Source: a virus
IMG/VR virus record: IMGVR_UViG_3300017613_000283
Location: 1 to 25,630 of that record
Reading direction: 5' to 3' (one strand)
Length of the DNA: 25,630 bases
Positions within the stretch are counted from its first letter, which is position 1. Each line of letters opens with the position of its first letter. The notes under the pieces are model-generated. The model was not told the origin of the DNA, ran no database searches, and saw only the letters and a list, made by a program, of their open reading frames with translations. The position numbers were made by a program, and so were the translations under genes. Of this stretch, positions 1 through 7,937 are shown piece by piece.

Positions 1-14
1 ATAATAGTAGAGGA

Positions 15-254
15 ATGACATTAAGGCATAAAATAAAATTAGTGTTTTGCAGGATCACTTGGTGGTTAGGGATAACAGAAAAAGCAAGAAACTATTACAA
101 TGCCTTGCAGGACTACTATCATCTTTATAACATATATAACGTAATTGCTGGTGCTTATTTAGAGCAACATAGAAAGCGACCAGATGCACAGGAAACATAT
201 AAACTTAAAGGACAGGCAGAGATATTAGCCAAAATACTGGACATAAAAAGGTAA
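15..254 (+). CDS. Small hypothetical late protein (79 aa)
   Basis: I do not recognise this protein. It is basic and rich in aromatic residues: the N-terminal third has an amphipathic stretch with paired tryptophans (ITWWLG), and the rest looks helical with many Tyr, Lys and Gln. A GAGG ribosome site lies just upstream of the ATG, which supports the start. Its last codons (ATA AAA AGG TAA) sit on a run of five A residues. A -1 slip there would move ribosomes into the open frame that continues to 430, so the protein may have a longer form. It belongs to the run of small genes ahead of the head module. Existence is fairly likely; function is unknown. Confidence 0.6.
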   Translation: MTLRHKIKLVFCRITWWLGITEKARNYYNALQDYYHLYNIYNVIAGAYLEQHRKRPDAQETYKLKGQAEILAKILDIKR

Positions 255-430
255 TAATCGGGGAACCGATTGAAACTGAAAGCGATATAACAGAAGGCGG
301 ACAATCCAAATTATGGGTATCTGACGAAGGTGCTGAATCTACATTGAATAAAATCTATAAAGAATTACAGATAATGAATTTATATTTAAGCCAGATAGTT
401 GGTGAAGAAATTACAAAGCAGGAGTTATAA
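254..430 (+). CDS. Orphan ORF without a normal start codon, possible -1 frameshift extension of the upstream gene
   Basis: The frame ending at TAA 428-430 is open back to position 209 but has no ATG or GTG before an internal ATG at 374, and its only TTG is at 344. The translation looks like real protein: an acidic N-terminal part (GEPIETESDITEGG), then a helical part ending in MNLYLSQIVGEEI. That tail resembles short phage proteins ending in a MNLxLSxxTxEEI-like segment. The stop overlaps the ATG of the next gene (TAATG), the junction type used throughout this genome, so translation probably does end here. Possible routes are a -1 slip on the A-run at 245-249 from the upstream gene, a rare ATA/ATC/ATT start near 254-269, or a one-base sequence error. 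Confidence 0.5.
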   Translation: MIGEPIETESDITEGGQSKLWVSDEGAESTLNKIYKELQIMNLYLSQIVGEEITKQEL

Positions 431-975
431 TGGCAGAGGCAATAAAAGATGGAGTGGGCAAGGGAAATTTAGCGAAGGTTGACGAATATAATAGATTAAG
501 GAGTTACTCTACCACAGAATCCGAGATAAGTTATGAAAGCGAAACTCACGCAAGGGCTTATACTTGGACTCATAGTTACAACAGCGGGGCTAACGATACT
601 ATTTTATGGTTAAAAAATACAAGCACAACGTCATCCCTTATTATTGACACAATAATATTAGCAAGCGATACTACCACTCACTTTGTTATCCACTTCCCAA
701 GCACAACAGCATCTCCCACAGGGACAGGGGTAACAGGCACTAACTTGAATAGAACTACCAATAATGTTGCACAAGCTACTTGTTACGGAGATGAGACAGG
801 AAACTCGCAAGGCGTTGTAATGGCGCAGGGGATTATATTAAATAATGCCCCAGCAATACTGCCAGTGAACGGTTCAATAGTCTTAGGTATTAATAATGAG
901 TTGGGTATTGATTTCGTTTCGGCAACAACAGCTTTAGGAATGGCAACTATCAGGGGATATTATCACGAAATTTAG
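430..975 (+). CDS. Virion-type structural protein, first of a tandem paralogous pair (181 aa)
   Basis: The protein is predicted to be mostly beta strand, rich in Thr, Ser, Asn and Gly. It shares a clear pattern with the next gene: DGxGxG near the start, an NRL segment, AYTWT around residue 43, a repeated N-x-S/T-T segment, IHxP, GxNxNRT and DETxN. I know of phage proteins of this general form (an NRLxxxS start followed by a beta sandwich) next to head genes, where they are taken as virion structural proteins, but I cannot name the exact role. The ATG overlaps the stop of the preceding frame. It may be a head decoration or fibre protein. No catalytic motif is visible. Confidence 0.65.
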   Translation: MAEAIKDGVGKGNLAKVDEYNRLRSYSTTESEISYESETHARAYTWTHSYNSGANDTILWLKNTSTTSSLIIDTIILASDTTTHFVIHFPSTTASPTGTGVTGTNLNRTTNNVAQATCYGDETGNSQGVVMAQGIILNNAPAILPVNGSIVLGINNELGIDFVSATTALGMATIRGYYHEI

Positions 976-983
976 GAGATAAA

Positions 984-1580
984 ATGTTAATAGACGATGG
1001 AGCAGGAAGTGGCACAAGGGCATCGGTAACAGATAGCAATAGGTTAAACACTTCAGCAAGGATAGGTTCAAGGTTATATTATTGTTCAAGGTACGATGGG
1101 AACGCTTACACTTGGACAGCGGTAAGTGCAGATATAGACACCGGCGATACTGGTTTATATGTAGTAAACAATTCAACTACTAAAAAGTTATATATTGAAA
1201 GGGTTTACGTTTGGGGCGACGTAGCTGCACAATTCAAAATACATTGCCCAGCTTATGCAACCCCAGCAGGTGGCTCCGTGGTTGTTGGGATGAATATGAA
1301 TAGAACTTCCGGCAGGGCAGCAGATGCAACTTGCAGGGCAGATGAAACAGCTAATACATTTGCAGCAGCCAATGTTATTACAACTGTAAGAAACACTTAT
1401 ATGTCAAGAGGTAACGGGGATGATAATGCAGATATCCCGGCAGCAGGTTTTGGGCAGTGGGTAGATTATCAAAGTGCTTTAATATTAGGTTATCACGATG
1501 CAATAGCTGTTGATATTATAGGGGAGACAGCAGCTTTTGAATGTACAATTATAGGGCATTTCCATAACGAGCCCGATTGA
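984..1580 (+). CDS. Virion-type structural protein, second of a tandem paralogous pair (198 aa)
   Basis: This is a diverged copy of the gene before it. The shared landmarks, in the same order, are DGAGSG at residues 5-10, NRL, NAYTWT, NNSTTKKLYI, KIHCP, GMNMNRT and ADETAN. The second half differs more and ends in GHFHNEPD. A consensus AGGAG ribosome site lies seven bases before the ATG. Cysteines (for example in YYCS, IHCP and TCRAD) are more frequent than in the first copy. The product is probably a beta-sandwich virion component; the exact place in the particle is unknown. Confidence 0.65.
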   Translation: MLIDDGAGSGTRASVTDSNRLNTSARIGSRLYYCSRYDGNAYTWTAVSADIDTGDTGLYVVNNSTTKKLYIERVYVWGDVAAQFKIHCPAYATPAGGSVVVGMNMNRTSGRAADATCRADETANTFAAANVITTVRNTYMSRGNGDDNADIPAAGFGQWVDYQSALILGYHDAIAVDIIGETAAFECTIIGHFHNEPD

Positions 1581-2047
1581 TGATTAAGACAAGTTTAATA
1601 GATAGCGGTTCGGGTGAAGCTTTTAAGTCATTCAAAACTGCATTCGGCAGATTGATTGGCGTTATGACTCCACATAAACAATATGGTAGGTGGAACTCTG
1701 CTACTTGGGTTGGTGCAGTTGCAGAGACGGCAATAGTAACTCCTGATGCCGGTGGTTCGGTTGAGATATGTGATATATTTGTAACAGCGGAAAAGAAAAG
1801 AAATGGTACTATAAGAGTACACTTTGATGATGGTACTAATGAAAAGGATATGTTCAAATCAGAGGTAGATGACGGAGTGATTAACGTAGCAAGTAATTTT
1901 GTTGGCAGTATAAGAGGCTGGGAAGATGCAACTTTGTATTATACAATAGAAGGGACTTATTCAGGTTCATTATTAGTTACCTACATTAAACACAACAAAG
2001 ATAACACAGAATCTTATAACGAAATGGTGGAGGCAAGCGGCTGGTGA
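1580..2047 (+). CDS. Beta-rich putative virion protein (155 aa)
   Basis: I placed the start at the ATG at 1580, which overlaps the previous stop (TGATG), rather than at the in-frame TTG at 1577. The protein begins IKTSLIDSGSGEAFKS and continues with alternating beta strands (VEICDIFVTAE, TIRVHFDDGT, SLLVTYIKHN). The opening and the single-domain size are like small virion proteins found with the two preceding genes, and it may be a third, more distant member of the set. There are no membrane segments and no enzyme motif. Its role as a structural protein is inferred from composition and position. Confidence 0.6.
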   Translation: MIKTSLIDSGSGEAFKSFKTAFGRLIGVMTPHKQYGRWNSATWVGAVAETAIVTPDAGGSVEICDIFVTAEKKRNGTIRVHFDDGTNEKDMFKSEVDDGVINVASNFVGSIRGWEDATLYYTIEGTYSGSLLVTYIKHNKDNTESYNEMVEASGW

Positions 2048-2078
2048 ACATAAAGGCAATTTTGGGATAAAGTATAAG

Positions 2079-2324
2079 ATGAAAATTAGTTTAAAATATA
2101 AAGCAATAATATTAAAAAGAAATGACGGCTCGATTACTGAAACCTGGTATTATTTGAACGAGATACCCGGACGAATAAAAAATTGGTATCTGGGTAATTT
2201 TTTCATTAAAAGCAAAAAAAGGATGACAGATTGGGATAAATTCTTTGCACATCCTTATGTACAGAAGGTTGTAGATAATGCAGTCAAGAATTGTGATAAG
2301 ATAATCGCTGAGAGGGGCGGATGA
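2079..2324 (+). CDS. Small hypothetical protein (81 aa)
   Basis: I do not recognise this basic protein. The first 25 residues look like two beta strands (SLKYKAIILKR, SITETWYYL) followed by helices (WDKFFAHPYVQKVVDNAVK). It contains many Lys, Trp and Tyr and no cysteine pattern of a zinc finger. It is separated by 31 bases from the gene before and overlaps the next gene by four bases (ATGA), so the two are probably translationally coupled. Confidence 0.55.
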   Translation: MKISLKYKAIILKRNDGSITETWYYLNEIPGRIKNWYLGNFFIKSKKRMTDWDKFFAHPYVQKVVDNAVKNCDKIIAERGG

Positions 2325-2515
2325 CTTTAATAAAAGGATTTGACGAGCCGAAGCAACAAGGATTCAACGAGGAAACCTTGGAGTGGAAGGGCAAGAAATT
2401 AAAAGAAATGCACCACAAAGAATTGGTTGATATAATAGTTAATTTATTCAAAATCAATTTAGCGATGCAGGAAGAAATGAAACAACATAAGAAAATTTTA
2501 ACACCGTATTCATAA
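2321..2515 (+). CDS. Small hypothetical helical protein (64 aa)
   Basis: Unrecognised short protein, predicted to be mainly helical in its second half (KKLKEMHHKELVDIIVNLF and then EEMKQHKK), with a hydrophilic N-terminal part. It starts at an ATGA overlap with the preceding gene and has a purine-rich GAGAGG ribosome site. The helix with hydrophobic residues every three to four positions could form a coiled coil. Position suggests a late small accessory or assembly protein; function unknown. Confidence 0.5.
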   Translation: MTLIKGFDEPKQQGFNEETLEWKGKKLKEMHHKELVDIIVNLFKINLAMQEEMKQHKKILTPYS

Positions 2516-2524
2516 GGAGATGAA

Positions 2525-2950
2525 ATGAAACTAATAATTATGTTTTTAATAATGACTGCATTTACCTTTGGGCAGAATTTATTTTTTACCTCAGACACAA
2601 CGGGCACAGCCACTAACACAGAAGACTCAATTAAAATTGATTTAGGGTTTGATACAGAGTTAATACAATCACGTTATGGATATGTTCAAGAGCAAGCAAG
2701 GGCGATTGCTATGTACCGAACGGGTACTTGGACTAATGATTCTTTGGGGGTATATGCAGCAGTTGACCCAGATTCACCTTATGTTGCTGTTTATTTTGAC
2801 GAAGCCGTTTTAACGATGGTTGGCACAACCGGGGGTGATTATATATTATTTGACCCAAGACATTTTGCAGGGATAAGATATTTAATGTTTGTTTTACCTG
2901 CTGCTGAGGCGGCTAATAGGACGTACACCATTGTAAGAAGAAGATATTAA
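2525..2950 (+). CDS. Secreted beta-domain protein resembling a phage virion Ig-like domain (141 aa)
   Basis: Residues 1-17 (MKLIIMFLIMTAFTFGQ) form a short Sec signal peptide: a lysine, a strong hydrophobic core and an FGQ end like those of Bacteroidota-type exported proteins. The rest has the layout of a small beta domain common in phage head/tail regions: a W-T-N segment, a long beta region, an FDPRHFAGIRYLMFVL segment and a final basic strand (TYTIVRRR). In other phages this type of domain normally has no signal peptide. A strong AAGGAG ribosome site precedes the ATG. It sits directly in front of the portal gene. Either the mature protein joins the particle from the periplasm, or it acts at the cell surface. 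Confidence 0.6.
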   Translation: MKLIIMFLIMTAFTFGQNLFFTSDTTGTATNTEDSIKIDLGFDTELIQSRYGYVQEQARAIAMYRTGTWTNDSLGVYAAVDPDSPYVAVYFDEAVLTMVGTTGGDYILFDPRHFAGIRYLMFVLPAAEAANRTYTIVRRRY

Positions 2951-2959
2951 AAGGGCGTT

Positions 2960-4408
2960 ATGAATATTTTAACGATGCAATATCATAAAGACGTTGCTGA
3001 GAAAAATGATATTCGTGTTAAAGAGCAACAGAAGCAATATATCTATTACGCTGGGGATGCCTTTAATATAAAAAAATACTTGGTTGATGCTATGACCCTA
3101 TCTTATGCGGAGGAAGATATAGCAGAAATGCAATTACAGTGGATAAACATTACCGAGAAAATTATAAATCAAATGGCGGTAGTTTATCTTCAACCAGCGG
3201 TTAGAACTATAATGCTAAACGGGGAAGCAAGTGAGGATTTAACGGATTATTACAACGAAATAATGCCGATGAATATTAACACCCAGGATAAAGATGCTCA
3301 TAGATTAGCGAAGTTGCACAACGTATCGTTGCCCTTTGTTAGTTATAACGAAGAGAAGGGTAGGTTTGATTACAAAACCCAGCCGTCTTATCTTTATAAC
3401 ATTAAACACGAATATGGGAAATTAACAGAACTCAGTTACGAAAAATATTTCAAAGAACAAGGGGAAGATGCTTGGTATCAAGTCTATTGGACTGATGATG
3501 AACATTACAGGCGGGATGCTTATGGAAATAAAAGGGAGATGCCGGATGGGGATGGAGAGAATCCATTTGGGGTAATCCCCACACCGGTATTTAGATTAAG
3601 AAATACTGTCGACTTCTGGGGAGAAGGTCGCAGTGATGTAGTAAATGTCAACGAACAAACTAATCTACTTTTAACTAAGCTAATCAACTCAGATATTATT
3701 ATGGGTACGGAGGGAACTACCTTAGCAATAAATTTAGATTTGATTAAAAAGGGCGAAGAAGAAGCCGGAGAAAAGAAAGTAAAAACAGGGCGAAGGCATC
3801 CTATTGCTATTGATAACGTAAGGGCAGATGAAGTTCAACCAAGTTTACAGCATATAACAACCGACCCGCATATCGGAGAAACCCAAGATACGATAGACTG
3901 GTATATTAAAATGATTGCTAATTTTAATGGATTAAATCCTTCTACTATTTTATCTCAAATAAAAGATACGTCCGATTATCAGAAGTTAATGGATGCAGTA
4001 GATCAAATGGAAGTGAGGAAAGATGATATAGAACCTTGCAGGGCATTTGAGGGGGATAGATTTGAAATAACCAAAGCAATCAACAACGCTTATGTAGGGA
4101 CAGACAAAGGCAAGGGGTTACAGGAATTACCGGAAGATGCTACCTTATCAGTTGACTTTGCAGAAGTACAAGTACATAAAACTCTTGCAGATAGACAGGC
4201 AGATTGGGAATGGAAATTAGAAAGGAATATCATCTCTTTGATGGATGTAGTTAAAGAAATAAACCCGGATTTAGACAACGAACAAGCAGAGGAATTATTA
4301 GAAGCAAACCGAATCGCCAATAGTAAATTAAGTGGTAAGGCAGGACGGCTTGAATTATTAACAAAGACTCCCCTGGGGGAGGAAGAACAGGAAGAAGAAA
4401 ATGAATGA
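2960..4408 (+). CDS. Portal protein (482 aa)
   Basis: The portal is the dodecameric ring at one capsid corner through which DNA is packed and the tail attaches. Supporting features are the length (482 aa is typical), position directly before a coiled-coil scaffold and a capsid gene, and internal segments of portal type. A helical N-terminal region is followed by a central region around residues 210-270 (RLRNTVDFWGEGRSDVVNVN), which matches the conserved portal wing/stem pattern of a non-polar strand, a Gly-rich turn and a long polar helix. Later comes an NGLNPSTILSQ segment and a helix, which is the usual position of the stem-to-crown transition. The C-terminus is acidic and ends in a Glu-rich tail overlapping the next gene by eight bases. 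No other function fits as well. Confidence 0.8.
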   Translation: MNILTMQYHKDVAEKNDIRVKEQQKQYIYYAGDAFNIKKYLVDAMTLSYAEEDIAEMQLQWINITEKIINQMAVVYLQPAVRTIMLNGEASEDLTDYYNEIMPMNINTQDKDAHRLAKLHNVSLPFVSYNEEKGRFDYKTQPSYLYNIKHEYGKLTELSYEKYFKEQGEDAWYQVYWTDDEHYRRDAYGNKREMPDGDGENPFGVIPTPVFRLRNTVDFWGEGRSDVVNVNEQTNLLLTKLINSDIIMGTEGTTLAINLDLIKKGEEEAGEKKVKTGRRHPIAIDNVRADEVQPSLQHITTDPHIGETQDTIDWYIKMIANFNGLNPSTILSQIKDTSDYQKLMDAVDQMEVRKDDIEPCRAFEGDRFEITKAINNAYVGTDKGKGLQELPEDATLSVDFAEVQVHKTLADRQADWEWKLERNIISLMDVVKEINPDLDNEQAEELLEANRIANSKLSGKAGRLELLTKTPLGEEEQEEENE

Positions 4409-5018
4409 AACCGCTGATGCAGTAAAGAAGGTGGATGACGTGGACACTAACACGGATTCAAATAGTGGCAATGGAACAGATGACCATTCAACATCTGACA
4501 ACAAGGCTGGAAGCGTACCTCTTGCAACCTTTCTTGGAATGAAAGACACAGTTAAGCAGTTAGAGGGTAAAATCAAACAAATGGAAGATACCAAAAAAGC
4601 GGAGGCAGATGCAAAGCTATTAGAGGATGGCAAATTGCAAGAGTTGATTGATTCAACCAAGATAGAACTTGCAGAAACTAAATCTAAATTAGAAGCAGCA
4701 GAATCCGAAGCAGAAGAATCTAAAACATTTAGAGGTGCTAAGATTGAAGAATATAAAAAGAAACTTGGCGATAAATGGCAGGAGGATTATAGTAATCTTT
4801 CTTTGATTGCTCTTGATAAATTAACATCTCAATTATTAGGTGTTAAGCCGAGCCCGGCTACCGATAAAGGTGCAACGGGTGAACATACAGAAGTAGAGTT
4901 GACTGCTGAACAAAAGAAAGAAGCTGAATTGATGTTCCCTTACGCTCCAAAAGAAAAAGCGTGGGAATTTCATAAGCATAATTTAATAAAATTAGGTACT
5001 ATAAAAACGGAGAAATAA
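4401..5018 (+). CDS. Capsid scaffolding protein (205 aa)
   Basis: Scaffolding proteins act as temporary cores for prohead assembly. Here the first 30 residues are acidic and disordered (Asp, Asn, Ser, Thr). Roughly residues 45-125 form a charged coiled coil (KQLEGKIKQMEDTKK, then KLEAAESEAEESK). The C-terminal part is a basic helical segment (EKAWEFHKHNLIKLGTIK), as expected for a capsid-binding end. Its position between the portal and the capsid cluster and its length match the family. It overlaps the portal gene by eight bases. I see no serine-protease motif, so it does not look like a fused maturation protease. Confidence 0.75.
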   Translation: MNETADAVKKVDDVDTNTDSNSGNGTDDHSTSDNKAGSVPLATFLGMKDTVKQLEGKIKQMEDTKKAEADAKLLEDGKLQELIDSTKIELAETKSKLEAAESEAEESKTFRGAKIEEYKKKLGDKWQEDYSNLSLIALDKLTSQLLGVKPSPATDKGATGEHTEVELTAEQKKEAELMFPYAPKEKAWEFHKHNLIKLGTIKTEK

Positions 5019-5516
5019 ATGGCACATACGAGATATGGGTGCTTAAATCCAAATCCTAAAACCACAATGTACCCGGTTGCTGCAAGCCAGTATTTTCGTC
5101 CTGACTACCCCTGGTTTGTCTTTTTAGATGGCAGCGGTCATCTTGAATTAGCAGTTACAGCTACAGGCAAACTTTTTGGTTGTGTTGCGGCTGTCCCTAC
5201 GGGGCGGGGATCAGGGTCGAGTGATGATTACTGGTTATCAAGTGCATCAGCGGGTCAAGATGAACTACCTGTTATAACAGTAGACCAGAATGAATTGTTT
5301 TTATTCTTAGCAGACGACACACCAACGGTTTCGCAAGGTGGAAATGCGTGTGATTTGTTAGTAGATAATGATGGTACAGCGGGTTATGTTGATATAGGGA
5401 CAAGTTCAACAGACGTTCTGATAATTCAGGGCAGAGGTGTTGATTTTGTTGCTGGTGCAGGGGCTAATGACGTTGTAGTTAAAATGAACTCAGACGAACA
5501 ACAAATTGATACATAA
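5019..5516 (+). CDS. Candidate head decoration protein (165 aa)
   Basis: This protein lies between the scaffold and the major capsid protein, the usual place for a head-stabilising (decoration) protein. Its composition supports that role: small hydrophobic and Gly/Ser/Thr/Asp residues with alternating strands (LELAVTATGKLFGCV, ELPVITVDQNELFLFLAD) and no helices of note. It starts immediately after the preceding stop, with GGAGAAATAA just before the ATG as a ribosome site. It has two cysteines (near residues 50 and 110) and no enzyme motif. The alternative is a different small structural protein. Confidence 0.55.
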   Translation: MAHTRYGCLNPNPKTTMYPVAASQYFRPDYPWFVFLDGSGHLELAVTATGKLFGCVAAVPTGRGSGSSDDYWLSSASAGQDELPVITVDQNELFLFLADDTPTVSQGGNACDLLVDNDGTAGYVDIGTSSTDVLIIQGRGVDFVAGAGANDVVVKMNSDEQQIDT

Positions 5517-5532
5517 GAAAGGATAAACTAAA

Positions 5533-6507
5533 ATGGCTTTTAGAAGTGATATGACCGAGCTAATGACTCGGGATATGTATGGTTGGTTCTTGCAAGAGTA
5601 TAACCAACTATCGCCGGTTTATCCTCAAATCTTTGACGTACAACCCTTGGTAGGTGCGTATGCTCAAGAGACACAGGGTATCGGCTTGGGACAATTATCG
5701 GAAAGAGGCGAAGGTAACGATATTATTGCCTCTAATCCAATGGAAGGATATACTGTAATAGGTAAGTCCAGAACATTCTCAGATTCATTCTATTTAACAA
5801 TGGAATTTGTTGAGGATTCAACACCACAGAAAATGGCAAGTGTAATGAGTGGATTCGCTTCCACTTGGGCTCAGGGTGTTGTAAATAGTAAAGAAACATT
5901 TGCAGCTAAATTTTTTATCTACGGTGGTTTCACATCGGGAAGACACGATACCTTTGATAATACAATCACAGGTGTTATATCTGATTCAAGCGGAGATTTG
6001 ATTTACACAGGTAAACCATTCTTTGCTTTAAGTGGTAATAACCATCCGGCTAAAGACGGCTCAACATATTATAATAGTTTAGGTGCATTGAGTTTAACGA
6101 GTACAAACTTGCAGACAGCGTATAACTTAATGACTAATACTAATAACTATGATGAACGTGGTGAAAAAATATCATTAAGCCCGGATGTATTATTGATTCC
6201 CCCGGCTTTAAGATTCACAGCAAGGACTATTCTTGAATCCGAAGGCTCGGTGGGCGATGCAAACAATGATATAAATGTAACACAAAATCTTGTACAGCAA
6301 TTAGAATGGCAGTATTTAACAGACACCAATGGTTGGTTCTTAGGGAAGAAACAAAAGGGCTTGAAGTTCTACGAACGAAAAGCACCCGTTATTGATTTCT
6401 ATCAAGATGAAGTAAGTAAGAAATACTATGCAACTATTGATGCCCGCTGGGGCGGAACTGTTGATGAGTGGCGTCACTGGGTTGCTGCTAACATTTCAAC
6501 ATCATAA
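5533..6507 (+). CDS. Major capsid protein (324 aa)
   Basis: This is the likely shell protein. Evidence is position after the scaffold and decoration genes, a length typical of HK97-fold subunits without an N-terminal delta domain, and an internal pattern of that fold. It has a helical N-terminus (SDMTELMTRDMYGWFLQEY), a long strand-rich E-loop region, a helix around residues 95-125, and a segment near 217-235 (SPDVLLIPPALRFTARTIL) like the conserved A-domain strand-helix of Mu gpT-type capsid proteins. The last third ends in a segment like IDARWGGTVDEWRHWVA. No protease or scaffold segment is fused. Start: ATG at 5533, with AAAGGATAAACTAAA upstream. Confidence 0.8.
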   Translation: MAFRSDMTELMTRDMYGWFLQEYNQLSPVYPQIFDVQPLVGAYAQETQGIGLGQLSERGEGNDIIASNPMEGYTVIGKSRTFSDSFYLTMEFVEDSTPQKMASVMSGFASTWAQGVVNSKETFAAKFFIYGGFTSGRHDTFDNTITGVISDSSGDLIYTGKPFFALSGNNHPAKDGSTYYNSLGALSLTSTNLQTAYNLMTNTNNYDERGEKISLSPDVLLIPPALRFTARTILESEGSVGDANNDINVTQNLVQQLEWQYLTDTNGWFLGKKQKGLKFYERKAPVIDFYQDEVSKKYYATIDARWGGTVDEWRHWVAANISTS

Positions 6508-6516
6508 GGTGAAATA

Positions 6517-6747
6517 ATGGCTAAGAAAAAAGCTGATGGAAAGGGACCAACGGTTACACAAAACTTTTATAGTGGAGTAGAACCGTATGTTCCTGATGAA
6601 AGTGTAAACACCGAAGGGAAAGAAAGAACAGTCATCGGTTTAATCGAAGCCGAGAAATTACAGAAAGCAGGATGGGTGTTGGTTGATGCCCATCTTACTT
6701 CTAAAGACCCTTTTGGTGATAAAGAGTATAAATTTAGAAAGGAATAA
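6517..6747 (+). CDS. Small hypothetical head-region protein (76 aa)
   Basis: Unrecognised. The N-terminus is highly basic (AKKKADGKG), the central part is polar with VTQNFYSGVEPYVPD, and a short helix (IGLIEAEKLQKAGWVLVD) follows. It sits nine bases after the capsid gene and three bases before the beta-helix gene, so it is made with late head genes. A small minor head or connector role is possible but not shown by the sequence. Confidence 0.55.
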   Translation: MAKKKADGKGPTVTQNFYSGVEPYVPDESVNTEGKERTVIGLIEAEKLQKAGWVLVDAHLTSKDPFGDKEYKFRKE

Positions 6748-6750
6748 ATA

Positions 6751-7737
6751 ATGGGTCATATAACAAATTTCCCAAATGGAGTTTCCTCTTTCGGCGGACC
6801 TGTAACTGGCGGTGCTGGTTATAGATTTGACGGATGGTGGGATAACGATATTTGGTTTGTTGACTTTGACAATGGTAGCACTGGCTGGGAAGGCAAGGAA
6901 ATGAGCACCCCTGCCACAAACCTATACCAGTGTTTGAATGTAGCAGGTGCCGGCGATACTATCTTTGTGAGAGAAAGAACTTCTGTGCCGAGTGTTGGTT
7001 CTAATAATGCGGTAATAACTCCTGCGGCTGCTCAGGCAGCTAACTGGACTATCGGGCAGACACAACATCACTTGAGTATTATAGGCACCTCAAGGAATCA
7101 GGGGTTAGCTCACGGCGTAATGTTCCAAAGTTATGCTGCACTAACAACCCCGACTATAAATGTATTGGCACCCTATTGTACGATTGAGAATGTAGGGTTC
7201 AAAGGGATTGCAGCACAAGTAGCTAATGGATTAGTCCAGGGGTATTCATACACACCCGGAACGGAAGATGGATTTGCTTTGACAATAGATAATTGTCAAA
7301 TCAATGTTTACCAAAGTTCTAATGGTGGTGGAGTTGTTTTTGATTCTGGCAGATATTGCAGAGTCTTAAACACAGATTTCTGGCATTGCCGTTCAGGTGT
7401 TGAGTTGGCTTCAACTGCTGGCAATATCCACGGTTCAGTAGTCCAGAACTGCAATTTCTTCGGACAGGACACCGATATAGATGTGGATATTCTCTTAGGA
7501 GACAACTCACATACTTGGATTGATAGTTGTAATTTCTTGCACGATGTCCCTGCTAAAGCAGGCGGGTCGAGAACAAAATACATTCAATCGGTCGGGACAT
7601 CCGAAGGTGTAATCAGTAGATGTACTTTTGGAACAGAAGCAGAAGCCAAAGCAACGGACAATACACCAAGCAACTTAGATTTGGTTGGTAACATTGGTTC
7701 ATTCGGTGCAGGTTATTGGGGAGTTTCAACATCATAA
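6751..7737 (+). CDS. Right-handed beta-helix virion protein (328 aa)
   Basis: The protein has a short N-terminal adapter (GHITNFPNGVSSFG), a WWDNDIWF segment, and then repeated short coils with buried hydrophobic residues and Asn/Cys/Gly turns (for example TIENVGFKGI, TIDNCQINVY, CRVLNTDFWHCRSGVELAS, SVVQNCNFFGQD, HTWIDSCNFLHD). This is the pattern of a right-handed parallel beta helix. The coils run roughly from residue 115 to 290. The N-terminal segment resembles those of phage beta-helix proteins next to capsid genes, so it may be a capsid-attached fibre. I see no signal peptide. No catalytic residues could be assigned. Confidence 0.65.
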   Translation: MGHITNFPNGVSSFGGPVTGGAGYRFDGWWDNDIWFVDFDNGSTGWEGKEMSTPATNLYQCLNVAGAGDTIFVRERTSVPSVGSNNAVITPAAAQAANWTIGQTQHHLSIIGTSRNQGLAHGVMFQSYAALTTPTINVLAPYCTIENVGFKGIAAQVANGLVQGYSYTPGTEDGFALTIDNCQINVYQSSNGGGVVFDSGRYCRVLNTDFWHCRSGVELASTAGNIHGSVVQNCNFFGQDTDIDVDILLGDNSHTWIDSCNFLHDVPAKAGGSRTKYIQSVGTSEGVISRCTFGTEAEAKATDNTPSNLDLVGNIGSFGAGYWGVSTS

Positions 7738-7937
7738 TGGAAATAATAATTAGAAAAGGCAACCCAACAGGTAGGACAAGAAGCTCTATTAACGAGAGAA
7801 TGCAGGGTGAGTGGGGTACTTCAACCTTAACACCTGAGCAGAATGATAAATGCAAATACTTAGAGCGGGCAATTAAGGATAAATACGGAGTTAATAAGAG
7901 TATGATTAAACAATCTCATATTGACAGCGTTAAATGA
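7737..7937 (+). CDS. Small hypothetical protein (66 aa)
   Basis: I chose the ATG at 7737, which overlaps the previous stop (TAATG), rather than an earlier in-frame ATG at 7716 inside the preceding gene. The protein is basic (IIIRKGNPTGRTRSS) and has a helical C-terminus with C-K and Tyr-rich residues. No known domain was recognised. It overlaps the following gene by four bases (ATGA), so it is co-translated with it. Confidence 0.55.
   Translation: MEIIIRKGNPTGRTRSSINERMQGEWGTSTLTPEQNDKCKYLERAIKDKYGVNKSMIKQSHIDSVK

Noticed and set aside
1577-1579. TTG as start of the gene ending at 2047
   Set aside because: The next codon is ATG at 1580, which overlaps the previous stop in the style used in this genome.
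7716-7736. ATG at 7716 as start of the 66-aa gene
   Set aside because: It lies inside the beta-helix gene; ATG 7737 makes the usual TAATG junction.
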